The position numbers and the translations under genes were made by a program. From positions 1 through 34,900 of the forward strand of contig DROJ01000613.1 of the NCBI GenBank assembly GCA_011321935.1: a DNA stretch of 34,900 nucleotides, written 5' to 3'. Position 1 is the stretch's first letter; every line of letters begins with the position of its first letter. The DNA comes from Bacteroidota bacterium (GTDB lineage Bacteria > Bacteroidota > Bacteroidia > Chitinophagales > Saprospiraceae). The notes under the pieces are model-generated. The model had not been told where the DNA came from, did not search any database, and saw only the letters and a program-made list of their open reading frames with translations. Shown one piece after another: positions 15,858 to 22,504 of the stretch.

Positions 15858-17009
15858 TCACACCTTCACCCATTTCGCCTTCCCCTTCCCCGATTTTATC
15901 ACCCGTTCCACAAAGTGCATCCCCCGCAGCCCGTCCTCCACCGTCGGAAAATCTTTGTAAACCTCCTCCACTTCTCTGCCCGCCATCCGGGCCTGCAGGC
16001 AGTAGGCAAAATTCCGGTAAATATTGGCAAAGGCTTCGAGGTAGCCTTCCGGGTGGCCGGCCGGAATTCGGGCATGCGCCTCAGCTTCGGGGTACAGTCC
16101 GCTGCCGCCCGTGCGGAGTATTTGCTGTGGTTTGTCAAGCCATTTTACGTACAAAGAATTGGGCGCCATCTGAAACCATTGCAGGCCGCCCCGGGTGCCA
16201 TAGATGCGGATGTTGAGGTCGTTTTCCTCGCCCGCACATATCTGGCTGGCATGGAGGATGCCCCGTGCGCCGTTGTCGAAATGCAGCAGCACGTTGCCGT
16301 CGTCGTCGAGTTGGCGGCCATCTACCATCGTGCTGATGTCGGCGCAGAGTTCGGTGATCTGCAGGCCGGTGATGTACTCGGCGAGGTTCTCGGCATGGGT
16401 ACCGATGTCGCCCATTGCGCCAGCGATGCCGGAACGTTTGGGGTCGGTGCGCCAAGCGGCCTGCTTTTGGCCCGTGCCTTCGAGCTTGGTGGACAGCCAG
16501 CCCTGCGGGTATTCCACCACCACTTTCCGCACCTCGCCGAGGTCACCGTTTTTGACCATTGCCCGGGCCTGCTTGACCATCGGGTAGCCCGTGTAATTGT
16601 GGGTGAGGGCAAAGAGGAGGCCTGTTTTTCCCACCAGTTTTTGCAGCGTTTTGGCCTCTTTCATATCAAAGCAGAGCGGCTTGTCGCAAACGACGTGGAA
16701 GCCGTTTTCCAGCGCCATTTTTGCCGGCCCAAAGTGGAGGTGGTTGGGGGTCACGATGGACACAAAATCCATGCGTTCGCCCTCCGGCAATGCCTTTTCT
16801 TTTTCGATCATTTCACCATAGGTACCATAAACCCGTTCGGGCGGGAGGAAGAGGTCGGCGCCCGAAAGTTTCGATTTTTCGGCACTCGAACTGAATGCCC
16901 CGCAGACGAGTTCGATCTGCCCGTCGAGGGCGGCGGCCATGCGGTGTACCGCCCCGATAAAAGCCCCCCGGCCACCACCGACCATTCCCATTTTTATTTT
17001 CCGTTTCAT
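15858..17009 (-). CDS. Gfo/Idh/MocA-family oxidoreductase
   Basis: This 383-residue NAD(P)-dependent enzyme is set to start at ATG 17009 (MKRKIKMGMVGGGRGAFIGA), which puts the Rossmann GxGGGxG motif at the very N-terminus. A start 87 bp upstream adds unrelated sequence. The cofactor domain continues with SIVTPNHLHFGPAKMALENG and the family hallmark HVVCDKPLCF (catalytic Lys). The C-terminal alpha/beta domain contains GDIGTHAENLAEYITG, which carries the substrate-binding D-x-x-x-H. Members oxidise sugars, inositols or amino-sugar derivatives. No sugar-uptake genes are nearby, so the substrate cannot be named. The gene is complete and stands alone. Confidence 0.93.
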   Translation of the reverse strand: MKRKIKMGMVGGGRGAFIGAVHRMAAALDGQIELVCGAFSSSAEKSKLSGADLFLPPERVYGTYGEMIEKEKALPEGERMDFVSIVTPNHLHFGPAKMALENGFHVVCDKPLCFDMKEAKTLQKLVGKTGLLFALTHNYTGYPMVKQARAMVKNGDLGEVRKVVVEYPQGWLSTKLEGTGQKQAAWRTDPKRSGIAGAMGDIGTHAENLAEYITGLQITELCADISTMVDGRQLDDDGNVLLHFDNGARGILHASQICAGEENDLNIRIYGTRGGLQWFQMAPNSLYVKWLDKPQQILRTGGSGLYPEAEAHARIPAGHPEGYLEAFANIYRNFAYCLQARMAGREVEEVYKDFPTVEDGLRGMHFVERVIKSGKGKAKWVKV

Positions 17010-17311
17010 TCTTTTGTGGTTTATTGATCCGCAAACAGAAGCGCTACCAATAGCTGCCCCTGCCGGAAATTTGCGAAAGCCAAGATATAAAAACACAAGT
17101 GGCTACCGCTAAATTGGCAGCTAATTTCAGCGTAAAAAACAAGCAAGGAGAAACTTCTGCAAGTAGTATGCGTTTAGCTTCCTGCGAGTGCAATTTGAAA
17201 GAAGGGCGGATGCCTGAAAAGAAGATTTTTTAGGCCGCTTCGCTAAATCCGCACTTTGGAGCCGAACTTTTTTGAAGTAGAACTTTTTTTAATCTGATAT
17301 TTCAAAAAGGC
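17010..17311. other. Gene-free stretch upstream of tRNA-Cys
   Basis: No coding frame of quality was seen. Two imperfect copies of gctaccgctaaa/ggcagctaattt-like sequence near 17102-17133 may be the remains of a palindromic element. No consensus promoter for the oxidoreductase was found. Confidence 0.4.
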
Positions 17312-17343
17312 TTGACAAGCTGCCGTAAAAGTGTTTACATTTG
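17312..17343 (+). promoter_or_regulatory. Promoter of tRNA-Cys
   Basis: TTGACA at 17312-17317 is followed after 18 bp by TACATTTG at 17336-17343, a perfect match to the Bacteroidota consensus. The tRNA 5' end lies 32 bp downstream. Confidence 0.8.
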
Positions 17344-17374
17344 CAGCCGCTTTGCAAGAAGCATTGACATAAAA

Positions 17375-17445
17375 GGTCGGTTGGCCGAGTGGCTAGGCAG
17401 AGGTCTGCAAAACCTCGTACGGCGGTTCGAATCCGCCACCGACCT
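17375..17445 (+). tRNA. tRNA-Cys (anticodon GCA)
   Basis: The acceptor stem GGTCGGT (17375-17381) pairs with ACCGACC (17438-17444), with discriminator T at 17445, the identity base of tRNA-Cys. The anticodon loop reads CT-GCA-AA with GCA at 17407-17409. The T-arm has GGCGGTTCGAATCCGCC. Length is 71 nt; the CCA end is not encoded. Confidence 0.97.
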
Positions 17446-17451
17446 CTTTTT

Positions 17452-17495
17452 CAGTCCGCAGTCCGACAGTCTTCAGTCCTCAGTCCGACAGTCGG
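17452..17495. repeat. 7-8 bp tandem array (CAGTCCG) after tRNA-Cys
   Basis: Six units follow each other: CAGTCCG, CAGTCCGA, CAGTCTT, CAGTCCT, CAGTCCGA, CAGTCGG. It lies between the tRNA and its terminator. Confidence 0.8.
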
Positions 17496-17503
17496 CAAAA
17501 GAG

Positions 17504-17539
17504 AAGCCCTTCATCAATTCTGGTGAAGGGCTTTTTTTT
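17504..17539 (+). terminator. Rho-independent terminator of tRNA-Cys
   Basis: AAGCCCTTCATC pairs with GGTGAAGGGCTT (one G-T pair, 6-nt loop) and is followed by a run of eight T. Confidence 0.85.
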
Positions 17540-17637
17540 GGTAGCATAGCCTTTAGGCTGTCCCGGTGGGTGGCGTTTACGCCGCCCGACGTAAACGTCG
17601 GGAACCGGGACAGCCTAAAGGCTGTGCTACCAAAAAA
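17534..17637. repeat. Palindromic element with TTGGTAGCAyAGC module
   Basis: The 34-bp arms 17534-17567 and 17604-17637 pair with a single mismatch. They contain the small palindrome AGCCT-TT-AGGCT and enclose ggcg-ttta-cgcc and gacgt-aa-acgtc hairpins. The layout matches the inner part of the element at 3786, but with different stem sequences that keep their complementarity. The element overlaps the tRNA terminator T-run and ends at the stop codon of the TolC-like gene. Confidence 0.85.
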
Positions 17638-18960
17638 TCACAAGCCATTCCCCAGCGCCACATACATCCTGTACTGCGCCCGGTTATACGCCGTCACTGC
17701 TTGCAGATAATCAAGCTGCGCCTGCATGAACATCTCCTGCGCCTGCAATATTTCAAAAGGCCGGGCAGTGCCAAGCTGCTGCCGCTGAACACTTTGCTGA
17801 TAGGCTTGCCCCGCCAGTTCGCTGCCCTCTTTGGCGATGCTCATCTGCTCCGAAACTGCTTCCATTGTCCATTTGGCGGCAGCCAGTTCCTCGTTAATCT
17901 GGTTCTTGAATTCCTCCGCCTCGAACTGCTGAATTTTCAGTTGGGCGTCTATTTTTTTATAAGGCCCCTGGTGCTTCGACAAGGCCAGTTCGAGGGGTAT
18001 GCGCCACAGCACGCCGGCATTGATTTCGGCGGTGGGGCGCTGCGGCGAGAAGATGTCGCCAAAGGATGCACCGTACACGCCGAGGCTGAGTTCGGGCAGC
18101 GCCATGCCCTTCCTCAAACCTTCTTTTTCCGTTTCCAATGCCTGCCGCTGGAAGTCCATGTATTTCATTTCGGGGCGTTGGGCATAGGCATTCGAGAGGT
18201 CGGTGAGGGCTTCGTTTTCCGACACCAATTTTAATGGAGAAACAACCGTTTCCGTACTCACCAAACGGGTATTTGGTGGCAGGTTCAGCAGGCCGATGAG
18301 GCGCGCCGTTTTTTCGGCTATTTCTTTTTTTGCATTCAATTGCTCGACCTGCAGATGTTTGATGTTGCTCCTCGCCATCAGCCAGTCCGATTGGTAGCCT
18401 AGGCCCGCATCCGATTGTATTTTTAATTGCTGCGCAATCGTATCCGCTTGCGCAATCAAGAGGCTGTATGTCCCTGTTTTTAATTGCGCCGCCAAAAAGT
18501 CATAATAGGTGCCGATGATTTCGAGCAGCACCTCGTTTTTGGCTGCTTCCTGCTGGAACTGTATGGCCTTCGAGCGGATGTCGGCCACCTTTGCGCCGTA
18601 CATGCCTTCGCCCAATTTCCAGTGGCCGCTTGCGCCAAGTCCCGCCCAGAGGTTTTGGCGGTTAAGTCCGGTGAAAATACGGCCGTCGGTGTTCATGGCA
18701 GCGCCCCAACGTTGGTGTGCGGTGACGCCTGCATATATTTCGGGCAGCCACCAACTGTTGGCCTCGGTCAGTTCGGCGAGGGCGAGTTCTTTTTGCAGTT
18801 CGTATTTTTTAATGGTCAGGTTGTTGGCGCCGCCCATTTCGAGGACGGTTTTCAGGTCAATATTAATTGTATTGTTTTGGGCATCGGTATTATTAATTAA
18901 AATGAAAATAAAAATTAAAATGAAAAATGCCCGTGCTGCCAATCGTGGCGCACTCAACAT
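17638..18960 (-). CDS. TolC-family outer membrane efflux protein
   Basis: The mature protein begins NNTINIDLKTVLEMGGANNL and runs ~415 residues of the alternating long-helix and strand pattern of the outer membrane factor family, ending YNRAQYRMYVALGNGL. Both halves show the typical helix entries (KYELQKELALAELTEANSWW, and EELAAAKWTMEAVSEQ). I take the ATG at 18960, giving a 440-residue protein with an exported signal (MLSAPRLAARAFFILIFIFI, then AQ). The frame stays open upstream to an ATG at 19389 (583 residues) through a 174-bp triplicated region; this longer product overlaps the adaptor gene by 17 bp. It is the exit duct of the tripartite pump encoded upstream. Confidence 0.9.
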   Translation of the reverse strand: MLSAPRLAARAFFILIFIFILINNTDAQNNTINIDLKTVLEMGGANNLTIKKYELQKELALAELTEANSWWLPEIYAGVTAHQRWGAAMNTDGRIFTGLNRQNLWAGLGASGHWKLGEGMYGAKVADIRSKAIQFQQEAAKNEVLLEIIGTYYDFLAAQLKTGTYSLLIAQADTIAQQLKIQSDAGLGYQSDWLMARSNIKHLQVEQLNAKKEIAEKTARLIGLLNLPPNTRLVSTETVVSPLKLVSENEALTDLSNAYAQRPEMKYMDFQRQALETEKEGLRKGMALPELSLGVYGASFGDIFSPQRPTAEINAGVLWRIPLELALSKHQGPYKKIDAQLKIQQFEAEEFKNQINEELAAAKWTMEAVSEQMSIAKEGSELAGQAYQQSVQRQQLGTARPFEILQAQEMFMQAQLDYLQAVTAYNRAQYRMYVALGNGL

Positions 18961-19370
18961 AAAAGAATTGGCATATTTACGCAGCAAATAATAGCCGCTC
19001 GTATATTGTATTTCCTGCCTTCCGGCAGGCAGGGTGATTTTCTTTTTAATTAAAATGAAAATAAAAATAGCTTGCCCCGAAATCTCGGGGAAAATGAAAA
19101 ATGCCCGCGCTGCCAATCGCTGCGCACCGAACATTAATTGTTTGGCATATCGGAGCCATGAATAATAGCCGCCCGTATATCGTGTTTCCTGCCTGCCGGC
19201 AGGCAGGGTGATTTTCTTTTTAATTAAAATGAAAATAAAAATAGCTTGCCCCGAAATCTCGGGGAAAATAAAAAATGCCCGTGCTGCCAATCGTGGCGCA
19301 CTCAACATAAAAGAATTGGCATATTTGCACAGCAAATAATAGCCGCTCGTATATTGTGTTTTTATTTTCA
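18900..19370. repeat. Three in-frame copies of a 174-bp repeat covering the signal-peptide region
   Basis: Reference points recur at exactly 174 bp: GYGCTGCCAATCG begins at 18933, 19107 and 19281. Two copies carry the full unit, which includes two internal palindromes (ccgaaatctcgg and cctgcCGGCAggcagg); the gene-proximal copy lacks one. Because 174 is a multiple of three, each copy encodes a near-identical 58-residue hydrophobic unit (PRLAARAFFI, FIFILIKKK, TLPAGRQE). Confidence 0.9.
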
Positions 19371-19372
19371 TT

Positions 19373-20521
19373 TTAATTTTTATTTTCATTAAATACCGCT
19401 TCCACTTTCTGTCCCGGCTTGATTAAACTTTTCCCTTTTATCACCACTTTCGACTGCGGCGTTATATCGTCATTTAATACTTCAAAATAATCTTTATTGG
19501 ACAGCCCTTTGCGCAGCGGAACGCGCTGCACTATATTGTTGTCGTCCACCACATATAAGAAGAAGTTTTTTTGAAAAATGACCTGCGCCGTGGCCGGCAA
19601 AGAAAGCACATCGGAGCGGCTGCCGAGGCCGAGCAATACTTTGGCGTACATGCCGGGCTTTAATTTTCCGTTGGCATTTTTCAGGTCTATTTCCACGTCC
19701 ATTGTTTTGCTGCCCGGGTCGAGGGCGTTGGATACGCGGCTCACTTTTGCGGTAATTGACCCGCCGGGGAGTTCGGGAAATGTCACGTCGGCAGACATGC
19801 CCACACGTATGCCCCCGATGTCAGATTCTGGCATTGGCACCACGAGGCGCAGCGGGTTGGTCTGCTGTATTTCGATGAGCGGCATGGCATCCGAGTCGGA
19901 AAGGCCGCTCTGCACGAGGGCGCCTTCGTCCAAAAAACGTTGCGTGACCCTGCCGCTGAAAGGTGCTTTTACGGTGAGGAACTGCGTTTGGCTTTTCAAA
20001 TATTTCAGGTCCGCTTTCGCTAAAAGATAGGCCGCCTCAGCATCTTCCACTTGCTGCAAGGTAATGAGGGCGGGCGTTTTGGCCTGAATGGATTGGAGGC
20101 GCTCGTATGTTTTTCGCTTGGCCTCAATATCCACTTCGAGGCGTTCCTCGCGGTTGGTCAGGTCGGGGTTTTCGAGCACGGCAACGGTCTGGCCTTTTTG
20201 CACATAATCGCCGATGTCCTTGTATATGTTTTTCAGATAACCGCTGGCCATGGCATGGAGCAATACTTTTCGGTTGGCCCGCGTGGTGCCGGTGATGGTG
20301 GTCTCCGCTTTGAAGGATTGCGGTTGTGGGTGTACCACCTCGACGGTCTGCGTGCGGGTGACGGTTTCGGTTTTTTTGGTGGCGTTTTTTTCGGGGGCTT
20401 CTTTTTTGCAGGCGGCGAAATTAATTATTGCAAATAATAATAAAGGCAATAAAATATAGGGCCGTTTATTAAAATGCACCGCACCTGTTGTTCGATTTTT
20501 ATTTTTTAAAAATTGATTCAT
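19373..20521 (-). CDS. RND efflux periplasmic adaptor (membrane fusion protein)
   Basis: This 382-residue lipoprotein has a signal with lipobox FAAC (PYILLPLLLFAIINFAAC), so it is anchored to the outer leaflet of the inner membrane. The order of parts is HlyD-type: a beta-barrel start (VVHPQPQSF), a lipoyl half (ASGYLKNIYKDIGDYVQKGQ), an alpha-hairpin (about residues 125-175), the second lipoyl half (LTVKAPFSGRVTQRFLDEGA) and a membrane-proximal domain (GMYAKVLLGL, LPATAQVIF). It couples the pump to the TolC-like protein. It sits between the phosphatase-like fragment and tolC, unusually far from its pump gene because an AbiE operon intervenes. Confidence 0.93.
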   Translation of the reverse strand: MNQFLKNKNRTTGAVHFNKRPYILLPLLLFAIINFAACKKEAPEKNATKKTETVTRTQTVEVVHPQPQSFKAETTITGTTRANRKVLLHAMASGYLKNIYKDIGDYVQKGQTVAVLENPDLTNREERLEVDIEAKRKTYERLQSIQAKTPALITLQQVEDAEAAYLLAKADLKYLKSQTQFLTVKAPFSGRVTQRFLDEGALVQSGLSDSDAMPLIEIQQTNPLRLVVPMPESDIGGIRVGMSADVTFPELPGGSITAKVSRVSNALDPGSKTMDVEIDLKNANGKLKPGMYAKVLLGLGSRSDVLSLPATAQVIFQKNFFLYVVDDNNIVQRVPLRKGLSNKDYFEVLNDDITPQSKVVIKGKSLIKPGQKVEAVFNENKN

Positions 20522-20532
20522 TATTTGTTTTT

Positions 20533-20766
20533 TTATTCGTTTATCAATCTAATGATTGCAATGTCGTCTGTTGGTTTTAGTCCCCATTCTTTTTCGATTT
20601 TCAATAGCTTCTTTTTTAGCATGTTTTTGTTTTCAAAACCGCTTTTGTTTTTCAATAAAAAATTAATTATTTCACTTTCACCCACCTCGCTATATTCTTC
20701 GTCATTAAATTTTTTAAAAGTAAAAATGCCGTCCGTTGAAATGCTTAAATCGTTTATGTTTTTTGG
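20533..20766 (-). pseudogene. 3' fragment of a PP2C-like phosphatase gene
   Basis: An open minus-strand frame of 77 codons begins after a stop (TAG at 20769-20767) without a usable start codon. The peptide (DLSISTDGIFTFKKF, FLLKNKSGFENKNML, WGLKPTDDIAIIRLINE) looks like real coding sequence. The S-T-D-G-I and late T-D-D-I-A-I segments resemble the metal-binding aspartates at the end of PP2C/SpoIIE-type phosphatases. The first two thirds of such a protein are missing, so it is a remnant. It lies 11 bp upstream of the adaptor start. The family call is tentative. Confidence 0.5.
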
Positions 20767-20814
20767 CTATTTTATTTTAAAAAACATATTTAAAAATACT
20801 TTCAATAATTACTT

Positions 20815-21603
20815 TTAAATATGCCCGATCAATTTATCGAAACAGTTTTCATAAGCCGCTGCCGGGTCAAATTTTTGCCCCGCAATCAGCAAGCTTGTGG
20901 TATCGCCCAAAAATTCCCCGTCTGTCAATTTGGCTTTCATATTGTTGCGGAATTCTTTTTGTGAAGGTGGATTTTTCACCGAAAAATCCATATATCGCCG
21001 ATAGCATTCCAGCACTTTTCCAGTATCCACTTCCAGCTTTTTAAGCGCCCGGTCGAGGTCGTACAAGTCCCGCCCTTTCCTCCGTTGGTAGAGTGCCCGC
21101 ATCTTCGTGCCCAACAATTCTTCAAGCTGAAAGGTGACCACTTCGCAACTGCCCGAAAACCAGCGGCTTTCCACTGAAAACGGACGACGGTCGAAACCGA
21201 GGACGTTAAAATGTTCCCGGCAGTTGATTTCGATTTTCAACCGCAAATTCTGCACAGGTTGAATTTCGGATTCAAAACGGAAAATCAAAGTATTGTTCGA
21301 CCGCTTTTGTTTGACTTTTGGTTTTCCTAAAAATTCCAATACTTCCCTCATCCAGCTTAATGTCTGTTTAATTGGTTCGGGCTGTATTTGAACCAAATCA
21401 ATGTCTTCAGAATACCTGTGCTGGGGCTGTAAAAATAATTTATGCAGTGCTGTACCTCCCCGCAATGCCAATCTTTCGGCCAGTTCTTTTTTTGAAAAGA
21501 TTTCAAACATGGCACGGCTGAGTACCAAATCCTGTTCGACTTGTTCACTGGTTTGCCACGGGGCGGTGTTCTGCCATTCAATGATAAAATTTTCAGCGAT
21601 CAT
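20815..21603 (-). CDS. AbiEii/AbiGii-family nucleotidyltransferase toxin
   Basis: This 262-residue protein starts at ATG 21603, which overlaps the AbiEi stop by 4 nt (ATGA). An in-frame start further upstream would lie inside the antitoxin gene and was rejected. The nucleotidyltransferase core reads LRGGTALHKLFL, then RYSEDIDLVQI, the Gly-Gly and Asp-x-Asp pair of the family (PF08843). The later motif FQLEELLGTKMRALYQRRKG and RDLYDLDRAL is also diagnostic. AbiEii toxins are type IV TA toxins; related nucleotidyltransferases modify tRNA or other targets and block growth or cause phage abortive infection. No disabling mutation was seen. Confidence 0.92.
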   Translation of the reverse strand: MIAENFIIEWQNTAPWQTSEQVEQDLVLSRAMFEIFSKKELAERLALRGGTALHKLFLQPQHRYSEDIDLVQIQPEPIKQTLSWMREVLEFLGKPKVKQKRSNNTLIFRFESEIQPVQNLRLKIEINCREHFNVLGFDRRPFSVESRWFSGSCEVVTFQLEELLGTKMRALYQRRKGRDLYDLDRALKKLEVDTGKVLECYRRYMDFSVKNPPSQKEFRNNMKAKLTDGEFLGDTTSLLIAGQKFDPAAAYENCFDKLIGHI

Positions 21604-22418
21604 AAGTCTGTCTCGATAGTGATGTTTTGTAAAATATTCCAACGGTTGTTCGCATCGGAGCCATTGGATTTTTTTCCGGGTTTCAAAGGTATTTTGAAAA
21701 GCCGTTTTCCAGAAAGGAGACATTTTTCATACAGGGCATCGGCCAATTCTTCGAACCCTAAAAGCTCCAACAAAAAACCCAAGCGTTGCAAAGCGGTCAT
21801 AGGGACATATCCGATGAGGTTTTCATCAAATTCCTCTGGTTTTATTTCTTCTGCCAACTCTTCAATGACGGTAGCTGCCCTGTTCATGCCACCAATCCGG
21901 CGCTGGAATTGGATAAGGTCAATGGCCGTAAGCGCAGGTTTGGAAACTTTCACGTAACCTGTTACTGTTTTCCGTTTTTCTAATAAGTCACTGGGCGGCA
22001 GCTTATTTTTATTGATGAAAATGACCTTGATCCCCTTTTTTCTAATGGGGTTCATAAACGGAAAAACCGTAAAAACCTGAAACACCTGCGGTGCTTGGTG
22101 GGCCGATCCATGCAAGGCCGCCGCATTTAACAAACCCACATAATAGTCCCTATTCAAATGGGTCATCAATCCATCAATAAACTGCACTGCCGGTATGATG
22201 CCCCAAGTTTTGTATTGCGGCGGAACAACCAAATAATACCCCCTGTAAACCGATATTATCTTCCCTTTTTTTGTCAAGCGGTTGAGGGACAGCTTTATCG
22301 CAGCGTCGGAATGGTTGGAAAAAACCGATTTCACTTCTTTTAGCGAAAAGGCCCATCTCCCCCGTGACAGCAACTGCTCCGTCCAATCGGCTATGGATAT
22401 TTTTTGTTCAGCATTCAT
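21600..22418 (-). CDS. AbiEi-family antitoxin / transcriptional autoregulator
   Basis: This 272-residue protein starts at ATG 22418 (MNAEQKISIADWTEQLL). Residues ~15-75 form the winged helix-turn-helix of AbiEi (FSLKEVKSVFSNHSDAAIKL, then the wing GKIISVYRGYYLVVPP). The C-terminal domain starts with AALHGSAHQAPQVFQVFT, a family signature, and ends with a helical region. AbiEi proteins counter the AbiEii toxin without direct binding (type IV) and repress their own promoter through inverted repeats. A matching inverted repeat overlaps the predicted promoter here. Translationally coupled to the toxin gene downstream. Confidence 0.9.
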   Translation of the reverse strand: MNAEQKISIADWTEQLLSRGRWAFSLKEVKSVFSNHSDAAIKLSLNRLTKKGKIISVYRGYYLVVPPQYKTWGIIPAVQFIDGLMTHLNRDYYVGLLNAAALHGSAHQAPQVFQVFTVFPFMNPIRKKGIKVIFINKNKLPPSDLLEKRKTVTGYVKVSKPALTAIDLIQFQRRIGGMNRAATVIEELAEEIKPEEFDENLIGYVPMTALQRLGFLLELLGFEELADALYEKCLLSGKRLFKIPLKPGKKSNGSDANNRWNILQNITIETDL

Positions 22419-22435
22419 TTTGATAAAATTATATA

Positions 22436-22466
22436 CAAAAGTATCACTTTTTGATACTTTACACAA
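22436..22466 (-). promoter_or_regulatory. abiE promoter with overlapping inverted-repeat operator
   Basis: On the minus strand TTGTGT (22466-22461) and TACTTTTG (22443-22436) are separated by 17 bp, a consensus Bacteroidota promoter 17 bp upstream of the antitoxin ATG. A perfect 8-bp inverted repeat AAAGTATC-N7-GATACTTT (22438-22460) covers the spacer and the -7 box, the right place for autorepression by AbiEi. Confidence 0.75.
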
Positions 22467-22504
22467 TAATTCTATCAAAACGTAGTGTAACCTGACAGCC
22501 TGTG

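Noticed and set aside
15831-17027. Open plus-strand frame of 398 codons
   Set aside because: It lies entirely opposite the Gfo/Idh/MocA gene with intact Rossmann and catalytic motifs; the translation has no family features.
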